Source of the DNA: Notospermus geniculatus
Lineage: Eukaryota > Nemertea > Pilidiophora > Heteronemertea > Lineidae
Direction of reading: 5' to 3'
Assembly (NCBI GenBank): GCA_002633025.1
Contig: NMRB01000906.1
Coordinates: 183,346 to 247,345 of the forward strand
Length of the DNA: 64,000 nt
How positions within the stretch are numbered: the first letter of the stretch is position 1; each line of letters begins with the position of its first letter. The notes below the pieces were generated by a model. That model made no database searches, had not been told where the DNA came from, and was given only the letters and a program-made list of their open reading frames with translations. Shown piece by piece: positions 21,057 through 32,893 of the stretch. The position numbers and the translations under genes were made by a program.

Positions 21057-21510
21057 GGTTGTCGTTACGTAGAAAAGAACTGCTCACTTTTTATTTTTCA
21101 CTCCTTATTTTTGACTCAAAATAAAATTAGAAAATGAACAACTACGGTGTGTGAATACATTTTTAGCCGAAAAGGTTCTTTGGTGCCACACCAGGAGAAC
21201 CCTCTGACTTAAGAACCCTCGGGTTGTCTAAGAACCCCTAGAGGTTCCGGACAGAACCTTTCCGTCAGAAAAAGGGTTCTGTCTGGAACCTTTATGGGTT
21301 CGTTGGCGACAGAAAGGTTCTACATGGAATCCTCTCGGGTTCTTTACAGAAGGTTCTATATAGAACCTTAGGGTTCCTCTTGTGAGGCACAAAGAACCCC
21401 TAAAGAACCTTTTTGGCTAAGAGTGTAGCTAATAGAGAATGGAGTGTGCAATGTTCATTCTTCAGGTTGCGGATGATCCCAGTGAAAAATGACCACTTTG
21501 TAACTGTGTC
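21057..21510 (+). mobile_element. MITE family E with nested AGAACC MITE
   Basis: The left part reads GGTTGTCGTTACGTAG, CTCACTTTTTATTTTTCACT, AAAATTAGAAAATGAAC. The right part reads CAATGTTCATTCTTCAGGTT, GTGAAAAATGACCAC, TGTAACTGTGTCC. The loop is interrupted by the element at 21156-21427. Confidence 0.7.
21156..21427. mobile_element. MITE rich in AGAACC/GGTTCT, TACA(T/C)TNTTAGCC ends
   Basis: It starts TACATTTTTAGCCGAAAAGG and ends AACCTTTTTGGCTAAGAGTG then TA. The interior is a mosaic of GGTTCT and AGAACC motifs in both orientations, giving many alternative hairpins. A decayed relative lies at about 54225-54480. It sits inside a family E element. Confidence 0.75.
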
Positions 21511-22389
21511 CTCAGTATTCTGCGTTTTTGCCAGTTTCTGCACGTCATCGACACTTTTATGTGATGTTTGTTTTATGGATCTACTCAACTATGGCGCCAT
21601 TTTTGTTCTCGAAAATCAGTGATACGGAACTTTTTACCAAATTAAACTGGTCAATTATATCGAGACGACATTGAAATATGTCCAGCAGCAATTTTTATAC
21701 ATTAAGTTTAATAATTTACGTCAAACGAGTTTTTGTTCCAGCATTCTGCGTTTTGCCAGTTTTGGCAAACACACAGGCCAGTTACACCTTTGTATGATGT
21801 ATATTTTATGGGCCGATTGGCGCCTGTTTTTTTTTAAATTTTTTCCTCGAAAATCAGTCCCGTAGAATTGTATCAAAGTACATTACACACTGATCAGTTT
21901 TAGGATGACACTGAATTATGCCCAGCAGCAATATATTTTACATCAACTTTTACAATTTACAATGTACACCAAACGAGTTTTTGTTTTGATTTAATCCAGC
22001 ATATTTAGCAGTTGCGGCTGACATACACGTTAGTGACACACCGTTGTATGGTGTTTATCTCCTGGACCTCTTGGTCATTGTGTTTTTCTCTCGAAAAGCA
22101 GTCAACAAAACACCCCATAACTGGTACAACATGTACAACGCGTATGGAGATAAATATAAATTCAATTACTTGCGTTTGCTTACTTGTTGCATGTCCTGAT
22201 GTTGTTAATTATAGACAATTTATATAGAAGAAATTAATTATAGACTATTAGTAGATAAAGATCTAATTAATTTTTTGCATCATCGAACGTAACGTCCAGT
22301 TAGTCTGTTGCCAAAACTAACGTTTTTTTTCTCAGTAAAGCTGAGTAACTGTACAGTGGAGACATTTGTCGAAATTGTGCACGGCTCAA

Positions 22390-22455
22390 CTGGATTCGAA
22401 CCCGCGTCCTTCTGGTCAGGAGTCCTACGCTCAGATACTGTCCAGTGCTCCTTAA
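22390..22455 (-). mobile_element. tRNA-like SINE head
   Basis: The minus strand reads GAGCACTGGACAGTATCTGA, CTCCTGACCAGAAGG and CGGGTTCGAATCC, with a clear B box and an anticodon-arm-like region. The ends do not pair as an acceptor stem, so it is a SINE head or tRNA fossil, not a functional tRNA gene. Confidence 0.5.
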
Positions 22456-22504
22456 ATCTCTTGGTGTGAGATTTTTGCAACTTAAACAAACTGTCGTACT
22501 GAGG

Positions 22505-22850
22505 CATTTTTAGTTTTATTTTATGCCATGAAAAGATTACTAAGTTTGTATTTAGTGTTATTTTATGTCATAAAAGGATTAGTAGGTTTGTGTTTATTTT
22601 TTATGTGATAAAAGGATTAATACATATAGGTTTCTTTTTAGTTTTATTTTATGTCATAAAAGGATTAGTAGGTTTGTATTTAGTTTTATTTCATGTTATA
22701 AAAAGATGTTTGTGTTTAGTTTTATTTTATGTCATAAAAGGATTAATACCTATAGGTTTGTATTTAGTTTTATATCATGTCATAAAAAGATTAGGTTTGT
22801 ATATTTAGTTTTATTTTTTATGTCATAAAAAGATTAATAGTTTTGTTTAG
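22505..22850 (+). repeat. AT-rich minisatellite, TTTAGTTTTATTTTATG units
   Basis: Units of roughly 40-60 bp repeat TTTAGTTTTATTTTATGTCA followed by TAAAAGGATTA and a variable GTAGGTTTGTA piece, about seven times with indels. Reading frames across it are periodicity artefacts. Confidence 0.85.
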
Positions 22851-23507
22851 GTGAGAGAGAAATTAACTTTTTGGATGAAGACTTATCAGGCCAAACGTTT
22901 GCAGTGTTATGCCAATTTTTAAGCCACATTTTCAACCAGCCTGTCAGGGAATGAGCGAAATATCGGTTTATACTCCCAGCAGTGTTGCGTCAGATCTGTT
23001 GTGGAGTGTGTTCAAAATAACAAAAAAACGAGACCAGTGGAATGAATATTTGAACAGTTCGGTAAACATTCCCCGCCTACTTAAATTAACGAGTTGTGAA
23101 AACTGATAATACATACATTAACCCTCTGGCAACCACAATATAGATCAACTAAAACATGGTTCAAAAATAGATATTAAGCGACGGCGTTTGTAGCTCCCAT
23201 TTGGCTTTTCTAATTACATTTAACCAATTTCGACAGAGTTTTCACTAACTTTCATTATATTTTTCGTCACATTCATTCTGTATATTTTTTCTGAAGACAG
23301 CCCAATATACAGATCCCGTTCAGCACAAATTTCTAATGATATTTATACAACATGATTACAAAAATCGGGTGTGTATAAACTTGTGTCCATGACTGTACAT
23401 GTACACCATCATGGGTTTCAAGATGACCGCCATGCAGTGCGAACTCTCAAAAGGAATTGTTGATGTCGCGTTTATTGGAACAATGAACGTATGGTCTTGT
23501 AGCGACA

Positions 23508-23550
23508 AAAGTATGATACAATTAATTTTAAATTAATTGTATCATACTTT
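23508..23550. repeat. Perfect 43-bp palindrome
   Basis: The 21-bp arms (AAAGTATGATACAATTAATT plus T) are perfectly complementary around a single T at 23529. It is AT-rich with no obvious mobile-element flanks. It could form a cruciform or be a very small foldback. Confidence 0.85.
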
Positions 23551-24395
23551 CGTTAAGTACATAATACATGTAGTTACTGTCGTTTTTAAGCCGGTTGAAG
23601 GTAATAAGTAAAAGAAAACCAGACTTTGAAAAAACGAGCGCATTAGAGGTACCTTAGAGGCAGGTTGCTATTGGCTACTGATGGTACAGCAACAACGTTA
23701 CGGGAGGTGCCAGCAATGGGAAACAGTGAATTTGGGCCCAAAAGTTGAAAAATTTTGCTTTTTACATCTAGTTGCAATGTTTTTCAGTTAGATCCTCATA
23801 CCATGTGTTCGGTAGAATAACCATATCAAATGCTGATTGGGAGCTGCCTTTAGTGGCCCTTTAATAAATCGGAACAGGGAGTAAGATTTTATTCCCGATG
23901 ACTAGATAATTTTTTTTTGACTATTTACCTACGATACCTCCCACATGCAGCATCTAGTATAACTGAAATAACAGCAAAGATTAAATGCCCTAAAGAAATT
24001 ACTCTACTCTAATGGATTGTCACGGTATGAGTGAACTGTACTTGACGACCTATGTGCCTTTAGCAAGATATCAAATATTAATTTTTAAGCAGTATTACTT
24101 TCTTACCGCACTTTGCTTTGAGTTTTTGTCAGAAACTACATGTACGTAACGCACATTCTTCCCATTTTGCAATTGGAATATTGTATACACACACATCATG
24201 CCTACATTTAAAAAACCTTTGGCGGTTCCTACTTCGTTCATAGGACTATAGCACGGCATTTTTCCTATCTAAACTGCGTTAGATTATTTCCTGCATCGAG
24301 GTTGTTTATGTTTCTGATGCATCGATTTTTCTTGATGCTGTTAAAGATTAACGCGGGGCGTAAGCATAGCGCTCCAGGTTCCGTATTCATTTCAT

Positions 24396-24570
24396 CAGGT
24401 GTAGAAGGAATGAGAGTCCTAGGATTGCAAGTCCGAGCTATAGCAATGTGCTGTTTGTAAGGTTATATTCGAATGGTCTTGGTTTCTTTAGCCATCCATC
24501 CTACCCTCTCGCTGGTTAGTAAAAACGGACTTAGATTCCAGGGGACTTAGATTCTCGTAACAACTGGTCA
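24396..24570 (+). mobile_element. CAGGTGTGACAGGAAT MITE, diverged copy
   Basis: CAGGTGTAGAAGGAATGAGA, GTCCTAGGATTGCAAGTCCG, GTAAGGTTATATTCGAATGG and a CAGGGGACTTAGATTC end match 56843-57007. The right terminal TCACACCTG is degraded. Confidence 0.65.
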
Positions 24571-24619
24571 TTTCCTGGCAACAATATTTTGAGGTTTGGC
24601 CCAACTGCCTCTCGTTTAA

Positions 24620-24823
24620 AGGAGTACGGTATTGGATCTCAAATGCGTTATTTGACTGCCGACGTAGAGGAAGCCACCTAGCGGCAGTAAGACGAACTAG
24701 AAAAATGCATTACAAAATGTACGCAGTAAATCGGGTCATTCGCCGAAACGTAGTTAGACCCTCGGGTTGGAAAGTGGCGCGGTGGCGCCGACTGTCGAGA
24801 AAACGTGGCAATACCGTGGTCCT
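24620..24823 (+). mobile_element. MITE with TTAA target duplication, copy 2 of 2
   Basis: TTAA at 24616-24619 and 24824-24827, ends AGGAGTACGGTATTG and CAATACCGTGGTCCT. It is 204 bp against 205 bp for the copy at 12174-12378 and close in sequence throughout. Confidence 0.8.
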
Positions 24824-24939
24824 TTAATAAAAAAATTACAGTTTGTAACTAAAACAATAATGTATTTGGATGAGAAAAATGTCTCGGCAATAATATTTAG
24901 AGGGCACATTACGGAGTATGCGCAAAATTCTGTTGCGGT

Positions 24940-25135
24940 GGCGGGCGGAGTAGCTGAGCGTCGTACTCGAGACCTTGAGATCACTGGTTCGATTTCCGAT
25001 GTAATGTTTTTCAGTGTTCTGCATCTGAATAAGCTGCGAACACACGGAGAGGGTACACACGGAGAAACGTGTCGATCTATCTGCCAACGTTTCCCAAGCA
25101 ATACGGAGACATACTGACACACAGAAACACTGGCA
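24940..25135 (+). mobile_element. tRNA head fused to the TTTTTCAGTG foldback body
   Basis: The head (24940-25000) reads GGCGGGCGGAGTAGCTGAGC and ends in a B box, ACTGGTTCGATTTCC. At 25001 it passes directly into GTAATGTTTTTCAGTGTTC, the start of the foldback family at 101-266 and 60923. CACGGAG, GTTTCCC and CACACAGAAACACTGGCAG motifs follow. The same architecture with a different tRNA head is at 60851-61092. Confidence 0.6.
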
Positions 25136-26500
25136 GAACTCCTCCCGAGTCGACTCCTCGTATTCTCAACAGCTGAAAGGGCCAAGTGATGTGCCGAGTG
25201 AGATGCTCCCTGAGTTCCCCAGAAAGGCTGCTGTAGAGACTGTTGGTAATAACCTAACGCTTTGAGGCTGTATTAAATTGGCAAGAGCTACATAAAAGCT
25301 TCATATAGCTTCGTATTAGTGTGCCCCTAACTTGGCAAAGCTTTCAGCCATCCGCTATAAACTAGTAAATGTTTGATATCAAACTGCGTTCATTGCTCCA
25401 TTGGCCGAGCGCCAACATCAGTGATATATTGCCGCGAAACCACTTTCAACATACCAAAGGTAACATTTCTGTTGACAGCTTAGTAATCAACGCACCATCC
25501 GCGACTATTCAACGCGCACAATTTATACAAATGGTATATTTGTTTGGAGATATAAAACGATGGCGGGCCGGGACACGACGAACCGCAGCGCCGGTATCAA
25601 CCGTGTGGTTACCGCCGTAATGGTTCAATCCCCGATGGGCGTTATTTGATGATTCGCAATAGCTGTAATAAACGGCTTTGCGAAATCAAACACCTGGACC
25701 GATCCCGCTGTGAAACGAGTAATCAACGAGACAGCTCAATGTGAGTTCCACACTGATTGGTGTGGCTACTTTCCGAGTCGAAATTTGGTTCATTCCCGAC
25801 TTGTATCATTTTGGTAATTGCTTGGGAGGTAATTATCTCTAAATCAGGAGTTGCCCTCACCGTTTGGTCGAGCGCTTCCTAATATGGACGTAGGTCAAAA
25901 ATACTAATTTCTGACTCAACACACCATTCGACGATACTTTAAACAAGGTATCAGGGGTATTTTCGCGGGCTAGGAAAATCATTGTTTATTTACGTTTTTT
26001 TTTGTTTGCGTCCAATCTGGTCGCATGCCCCTCTGAAAATTCTTTTGGTACCGAAAGTACATGTATTCAAGATGGTGGGTTGGCATGTCCATAAGTCCAA
26101 ACTAACATAATGTAAACATCCTTGTTTACAAACATTGAATGCAAACAATGAAGTCATGATACATTATCTTTAATCGAGCCAATATCAATTCTTCAACAAT
26201 TTGTAAAGTAATGTCAGAAAATTTCAATTTTTTTTCACCATGGTGAATATAAGAGAGTATCGGGAACACAATGGAAAATTCCATAGCTGCATCAGATAGG
26301 CCTACTGAGAACTTGAAGAGCCGACTGACGTAATGCTGGCTGGCAGTCCCCTGCAATGCCCTCGTCCATGTCGTGAGTATATCTGCCTTGACCACAATCT
26401 TGCAGCAAGTGTTCGAAATAGACAGTTGAGAGTGGCTGATATTGACCGTTGTCATGGTGTGTGAAAGCTTTTAGTACGGTTTATAGTTATGGACTCACCC
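25136..26500. other. Unassigned intergenic stretch
   Basis: No repeat partner or recognisable gene. A 109-codon minus-strand ORF at 26126-26455 has no recognised motif and no convincing splice or start context. Confidence 0.3.
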
Positions 26501-26588
26501 AACACCCACGTTTTCAGCACTAATTACTTAAAAATGCTACATGTAAGATATCATGATAAAAGTAGGTAGTGTTGAAAACGTGGGTGTT
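26501..26588. mobile_element. 88-bp foldback, AACACCCACGTTTTCA arms
   Basis: The 22-bp arms (AACACCCACGTTTTCAGCAC plus TA) match with one mismatch around a 44-bp loop containing ACATGT. No other copy is seen in the window. Confidence 0.75.
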
Positions 26589-27114
26589 TAGCCTCTAGTT
26601 CTCTAACTAGGAGTGTCGGTTTCGAAAACGCCTCCGCAAAACAGAACTTTTGGCATTAGTTACCCTTGAGATCTTCCCGTGTTTTTCATATGCTATTAGT
26701 ACATGTTTGCAGAAGTTTTCGGATGTTGCTATAGCTGTGGCCACATTACAACACATTTTCTATCTTGATAACGTCAATATTCTCCCCATCAGATTACCCA
26801 AATGGTTCTCTATTGAGTTATTTGGACAGGAGCTCCATCCTCACCCCAGCGGGATGAAAATGTGCAGAATCATATTAGCGTAAACATGGCAAATGGACTT
26901 GGTATGCTATTAGTGCATTTAGCGAGTGTGTTATTACCCGCCGATGTAATGGTCTGACCAGTTGAATAATACATGGCTGTGAAATTCGATAGCATCCTGC
27001 GCCGAGCTGGAAATTTGCTTCAAGAGTGGAAGTTTTTAAGCCGAATCGACTTTTCTTTTGAAGCTGATAAACTGAAGAGGGATGGCACGTAAGCGTGACA
27101 CTGACATTAATACA

Positions 27115-27680
27115 TGTAGTTCATAATTTATTGACGAAAATAAGGAGAATATAAACCCACAAAAAAGTGAAAAAGGTGTAATAGTTCATAATTGACGAAA
27201 ATAAGAAATATAAACCCATAAAAAGTGAAAAAGGGGGTAATAGTTCGTAATTGACGAAAATAAGAAATATAAACCCATAAAAAAGTGAAAAAGGGGGTAA
27301 TAGTTCGTAATTGACGAAAATAAGGAATATAAACCCATAAAAAGTGAAAAGGGGGTAATAGTTCATAATTGACGAAAATAAGGAATATAAACCCATAAAA
27401 AAGTGAAAAGGGGGTAATACATGTAGTTCATAATTGACGAAAATAAGGAATATAGGCCTAAACCCATAAAAAAGTGAAAAGGGGTAATAGTTCACAATTG
27501 ACGAAAATAAGGAATATAAACCCATAAAAAAGTGAAAAAGGGGTAATAGTTTATAATTGCCGAAAATAAGGAATATGAACCCATAAAAAGTGAAAAAGAG
27601 GTAATAGTTCATAATTGACGAAAATAAGGGATACATTTGTAGGCCTATAAACCCATAAAAAAGTGAAAAAGAGGTAGAGT
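27115..27680 (-). repeat. Minisatellite, about 57-60 bp unit, nine units
   Basis: Each unit holds TTCATAATTGACGAAAATAA, GGAATATAAACCCATAAAA and AGTGAAAAAGGGGTAATAG. Units vary mainly in A and G run lengths and in two short insertions (TACATGTAG, GTAGGCCTA). The minus-strand ORF across it, a repeat of Tyr/Phe/Leu-rich peptides, is generated by the periodicity. Confidence 0.9.
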
Positions 27681-29359
27681 AAATCCAAAATTATGTATCA
27701 GCAATACCTTTCCCTTTCCTACTTATTGTAAAAAAAGTACTGGATTATTTCTTGATCTCTTACATTTTAGAAAGACTTTCCCTAATGGTCTTTCGGTGAT
27801 AATTTGAATTCTACGAGAGGTATGCGAAACCACTTGTAGGTAATCGAACGGAATCATCAAAAATGACGTCACATGTCGCCATATTGGATTTCAAAACAGC
27901 TAGAGGTTCAATGATGTGAGTCTGAATAAATTCGTGTTGTTCGGTGTACATGTACTTGTTCTTTCCACTGCCCCGTGCATTGCCCGTATGAGAATGGTAC
28001 ATTCACACTAGAAGAGTTTCACATAAAACGAGTTGCTACACTGGTCGAAAGAGATGAGGAGACCCTGCAGTTTCGCGAGTTTGTCGCGTAGAGAGGATAA
28101 TCAGCTATAAATCCGACAAAGCACAGAAAACGTCAGGCGATACCCAAATCAGTCTCATTTTGGCAGCTCCGTATGACCAATCAAATGTGAGTAAACACTG
28201 AGCTATAACCCCACATTAATAGTTCCCAGTCGACTGAGTACATACCCGCGCAGCAAACACATTCAAAGAGTGCTGTGAGATGACTTCGGTGTGTGAATTC
28301 CAAAAGGGAGAAATAATTTTGGCAATGTCTAGTATTATTGACAATTTCCGGATAAAATATCTATTTTCGGACACCTGAACGTCATGCCACTTGCTCATAA
28401 GATCGACTCTGATCCCCAGAATTGAGAATTTACACTTCACACTTCACGTAAAGGTAGTGTAGACCGGAAGCCCAGAGACATTGGGTTAGACGAACTCGGT
28501 ACCAATAGGCCTATCTAAGCATAGGGTTATTTTGTGGGTCACCTGGGATGTTCAGAGACCTTAGAAATTAAGCTTCCCTGCCTCCACATTGAATCATTTT
28601 AAAAGTCAAAACTTAAACTTTGATCATGGAAGGAAACAAGGTCACTAAGTGTGTCCAGTCTGAAGACGGCATCGCATACATGTAGTTACAGCAGAATGTT
28701 GGCTCAAAAGTGCGAAGGAAATTAATTCAGATCACATCACATGGCCCTCCCACATGCTGTCTACAGAACTTCAAACAGAAATCAATTTCTTTGAAGTTTA
28801 GAACCGTACCCTATCATGTCATGTCCACTTCTTGACTTCGTAAAATGCACACATTCTAGTTCAATAATCTTGGCCTGTTTGACTTCCATAACCTATTATC
28901 TGTGTCTATTTGTCAAAAAAAATCGACTCACGTTTGCAAAAGGTTACGGTCAATTTGATATCTTCGTATTGAGAAGGCGAACATTTTTACAAGCATCTGA
29001 GTCAACCTCCAAATTGGATTTCATCGCAGAGAAATTGCAGATTTTCTGCAGCGATATTGATTGGATAAAAAATGTTATTTGCCGACTACTGATGCTCTCT
29101 GACGCTATAGCACGTTCTGACTGGCTTATGCACTAAGTTTTCTGGTTCTGTTTATTCTCAGCCAATTTCGGGTCCATCTTTTTTCAACTACACACGCCAG
29201 TTATGTCCTTTTTTACCAGTCAACGCAACGCCAACAAATTTCTGCTGAACTAGCCCGTGTTGTACTGTGGCCGTCATGCGCACCATAGTGCATGACAGTT
29301 TGCATGCGCAATGGTCTGAATAAAGGGAATTTTTCCAACATTCCGAGTCATAACTCATT
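27681..29359. other. Unassigned intergenic stretch
   Basis: No gene family is recognised. A 106-codon + strand ORF at 28816-29136 starts with ATG but has no motif I know. AAAATGACGTCACATG near 27861 contains a TGACGTCA octamer. Confidence 0.3.
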
Positions 29360-29710
29360 TCTAGCTCACCTGGTCAGCTCTTACGGTGGTGCAGCGTCCG
29401 TCGTCCGTTACAGGGCACGTTTCGTAACCGCTGGTGCTATTGACTTGAAACTTTGTACCTATGACACCAAGTTTCGGTCCGATTTGATTCTTGGCTTGGT
29501 CACTAGGTGGCCAAAACCGAAAAGACAAAAAGTGCAATAACTCCTGAACTACTGACTAGATCATCTCCAAATTTTTATCATAGGTACATCTAATAAGGAT
29601 ACATGACATATTTAACGGGTTTTTGATTTAACCTACTTTTCAAGGTCACAGATGTCAAAGTTCAAAAATTTCAAACCATTTGGTGGCACGTTTCGTGGCT
29701 ATTTGACCTA
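29360..29710 (+). mobile_element. Dispersed element beginning TAGCTCACCTGGT, plus copy
   Basis: TAGCTCACCTGGTCAGCTCT, GGTGCAGCGTCCGTCGTCCG, ACGTTTCGTAACCGCTGG and TTGAAACTTTGTACCTATGA recur in reverse at 45240-45594, along with the downstream CTCCTGAACTACTGACTAGA and AAGGTCACAGATGTC-like blocks. No TIR is visible at the far end, so the class is unclear. Confidence 0.7.
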
Positions 29711-29740
29711 GAGTCTTCTAACTTGGTGTGATTATGTATC

Positions 29741-29900
29741 GAGGCCATCACAAGCTATTCATGTTCCTCACTCGCCCTTGCAAAGGTACAAGGTACAAGG
29801 CACCACGGTGTGAAGAACCTTATGACCCGGGCTGGATTCGAACCGTCGACCTGCCGCTTGCTGAACGGACGTGATAACCACCGGGCTATCAGGACTCGTC
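29741..29900 (-). mobile_element. SINE-S, minus strand
   Basis: The minus strand reads CCTGATAGCCCGGTGGTTAT, CACGTCCGTTCAGCAAGCGG, CGGTTCGAATCC, then GGTGCCTTGTACCTTGTACC, TTTGCAAGGGCGAGTGAGGA and GAGGAACATGAATAGCTTGT. It has A box, B box and body in the family order, with the body shortened and the 3' tail missing. Confidence 0.7.
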
Positions 29901-30391
29901 CTACATGTAGCATGTGTTGTCAGTGTACACGCAGGTTAAGTGTTAACACCACATCAAGAACAAATGCAATTTCTTAAATTGATATTTTGCCAAACTCCTT
30001 GCGAAAATGAAGGCAGCAGATTGATACCAACGAATTTATGATGGAATTTAGTGAAAACAGCGTTAAAATCGGTTTAGAGCGGTGCCATAGATCCTAACAC
30101 TCCCGCGTTTAGTTTATTCGAACAGATAATAGGCTGGGGTAGGACTTCTTTCTCTAATGAGAAAGAGACCTGGCGCGTGGTATTGCCTCATCTTGTCAAT
30201 GATGCACAACTGATGTACAAAATTGACGCTGATTTGTGGAGGAAACTCGTAATTTAGAGGATTGGGCTGATTGCAAATCATGTTAGGAGCCGGAGGTATG
30301 GTTTTTAACCACCTCTTCGCTCTCTGTGGTTGATATTGACTGCATTGATTTGATGACAATCTTTTAGTTGCCAGTATGATGTTCAATAATA

Positions 30392-30744
30392 GTGAGGTTT
30401 CGCAAATCTGACGAAACACGAAGTACGTCATTCCCATGACGTAATGAATTTCAGGAGATAGTTGGTACCACAAATATCGCCTGCTGCAAGAGCGTCTTTT
30501 AGCGTGTGACGTTAGACCGATAGAGTTACGGTGTACTAGTATATTAAACTTTAAAATTTATCTTTCGCTTCCACTTCGTAGCTACGAAGTGGAAATTTAA
30601 AAATTCAAGATGCACCACAACTCTCTCGGTCGTACATGATATGCTAAAAGACGCACTGGCAGCAACCATCTCGAGAAATACATTAAGTCCTGGAAATGAA
30701 GTTGAATTTCGTTTTTCGTGTTTCGTCAGATTCGCGAACCTCAC
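30392..30744 (+). mobile_element. Foldback MITE, superfamily R, family C, 353 bp
   Basis: It starts GTGAGGTTTCGCAAATCTGA after TA and ends CAGATTCGCGAACCTCAC. The interior matches 18329-18717, with the central TTCCACTTCGTA...TACGAAGTGGAA palindrome. It lacks about 36 bp, part of it at the GACGTTTGTGGTACCAACC segment. The right-hand TA is mutated to TG. Confidence 0.8.
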
Positions 30745-31058
30745 TGATATTTGTTTGAACAGACTGATTTTGTCAGTGTAAGGCTTTTCCTGCTAGTACT
30801 ACCAAGTGCAGACCCGTCGCAGTTATGATGTAATAATGAGCGTCGATCGGAGACTTGATGCAATATTGGCGTCGGCTTTTCACTCTGAAATAAAAAAAAA
30901 CATTTTGATTAAGCCGCAGTTCCGAGTATACAGTAATGGGATCTGTAAGTGTTCAAGATTTGGGAGTGTGTATCAATGGATGTTTAAACTTTTATATCAT
31001 TCTGCATGTTGCCAGATGTTCTTAGGGCATTACTGCACAGATTCACGCATGGATACTT

Positions 31059-31257
31059 GTGACCCGGCACAACAAAATGAGTCGGAATGCGCACAGAAGA
31101 AGACCGAAGATGACACCAGACAACAGTTACAGAAATCGACAAAGTCAAATTTCACAATGGGCAGACAATCCTTAAATCAGCAAACCGTTGGTGTCACCTT
31201 GGACATGTTGGGTCTTCTTCTGTGCGCATTCCGACTCATTTTGCTGTGCCGGGTCAC
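31059..31257. mobile_element. Foldback MITE, GTGACCCGGCACA ends, 199 bp
   Basis: The arms are about 46 bp: GTGACCCGGCACAACAAAAT, GAGTCGGAATGCGCACAGAA, GAAGACC on the left and the complement on the right, nearly perfect. A partial copy is at 15195-15309. The ORF that crosses it (30806-31312) runs straight through both arms and is not a gene. Confidence 0.85.
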
Positions 31258-31539
31258 TTTTGATAATCCCGTACAGACAAAATGGCTGCACAGGTCTTTC
31301 TATCGTGACTGACATTCTCTAAAATACATGTACCTCTCAGCTAAAACTGGCGGTTGCGTTTTAATAGTAGCACCTCTCATGCAAGTCACTTGAGTAGTCG
31401 GACATGGGTTTGAATGATAAAAACAAAGTATCGGTTTTTCAAGAAGAATGTGTTACACTCACCAGAAGTGGAGAACTGCCTTAAATTATTCAGGAGGGCA
31501 GTGTAGGCACCTCCTCATTGGTCTGAAATATAAATCTTA

Positions 31540-31790
31540 TTTTTAACCCTTTGACTGTCAAAACCTATTTTCGCGAAAATGAGAGTACGTAAAAATCCTT
31601 GAAAGTCGTCAGAAAACTGTCACATAGGTATTCATTGGAAAGCTCCCAGTGAGTACTTTCCAGCGAAAAATATCGGGATTTGGTAAATTTATTCAGCGTT
31701 AGTTAATTTATTAATTTTCATGCAATTGCCCTTGCCAGGGAAAGAGTTATTAATTTTCATGAAATTGCCTTTGCTAGGGAAAGAGTTAAG
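31540..31790. mobile_element. Possible TTAA-ended element with internal 37-bp duplication
   Basis: It starts TTAACCCTTTGACTG and ends GGGAAAGAGTTAA. Near the end, ATTAATTTTCATGNAATTGC plus CTTTGCTAGGGAAAGAGTT occurs twice in tandem. CCC-starting ends at TTAA suggest piggyBac-type, but the inverted repeat is only about 10 bp, so this is tentative. Confidence 0.35.
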
Positions 31791-32893
31791 AATTGCCAAC
31801 ATCTATACTATACATGTACAAATAAACGCCTCCCCTCAAGAGTTTTGGTTAGAATACTAAAATCCTGTATCATTGCTGAGAGGTTATCAGTTAGAAAGAA
31901 AAAAAAATGTTAAACATCTCTCCGGCGAAAAAAAAAACGCCGAAAATGCGATATAACACACTAAATAAATAATTGCCCTCCCTGAAGATTTTCCAATAAA
32001 ATACTTCAGTCTTTGACAAATCATGTTTAGTCGTAAGTTACCAGTTAAAAAATGAGAGAAAAAAACTGCTGGAACTGAGATACGTCTACATTAAACAAAT
32101 GAGTGTCATCCCTGAAGAGTTTCCGCTAAAATACTTATTAAGTATTCGGCAGACCGCAGCAGCTACCAGATACAAGCATTCAACAAGTTAAACAGATGTC
32201 GTCTCTGTTTTCAACTCCCACGGATCTCATTCAAATAACCGACTCAGAATGTGACATACTTCCGTCTCAAGATCTCTGATGTCTCTTTGTGCACTACTTG
32301 AAGCTAAATGTTTTAGCACTTAGACATGATCAGTAGATGCAATTTTGGTTCGTCTTTTTCAACTGAACTGTTATTGGATTCACTCTCACTTCAGTTGATT
32401 GAGATTTAAATTGTCATCTCCTTTTACGGTTTACACAAGAGGAGTTTTTCTCTACAGTTCCAATAAAAAGCAACAATTGCATCTAATGTTACATCGAGAT
32501 TTAAAGTTAAGAAAACAAGGTTCATTCCGTGCTTCATTGACATCAAATCCAGACTGATCCATTGCCCTGCAACTGGATATTGGCAGACCACACAAAGAAT
32601 ATTAGCAGGAGGAATTATCCGTTGATTAGTGACTTGTCCTTGTCATGCGAATGTAAATCGTAGAGTACATGTAGGAGTCTATTATGGAGGAAATGTCCCC
32701 AGCTTGACCAAGAACCATTCCTGATTCCCTTGGCGTTTGCGACACGTTCTTTTGAAGGGAACACAGCGGTTTAATAAACTTCGTCAGAAAGTGCCAGGGT
32801 CCATGTTAAAACTACTTCAGTGTGAGTGTGACACTTATCCTTTGTTCAACACAAACGATAAGTATCACATTTTATGATGTTATGAACCCAGGA
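31791..32893. other. Unassigned AT-rich intergenic stretch
   Basis: CCCTGAAGATTTTCC.ATAAAATACTT and CCCTGAAGAGTTTCCGCTAAA (about 31980 and 32110), together with CCCTCAAGAGTTTTGG at 31834, form a loose 130-bp series of diverged repeats. No gene is recognised. Confidence 0.35.

Noticed and set aside
27121-27636. 171-codon ORF on - with Tyr/Phe/Leu repeats
   Set aside because: The frame stays open because the 57-60 bp tandem unit lacks stops in that frame; it is not a membrane protein gene.
30806-31312. 168-codon ORF on +
   Set aside because: It reads through both 46-bp arms of the foldback at 31059-31257 and has no recognised domain.
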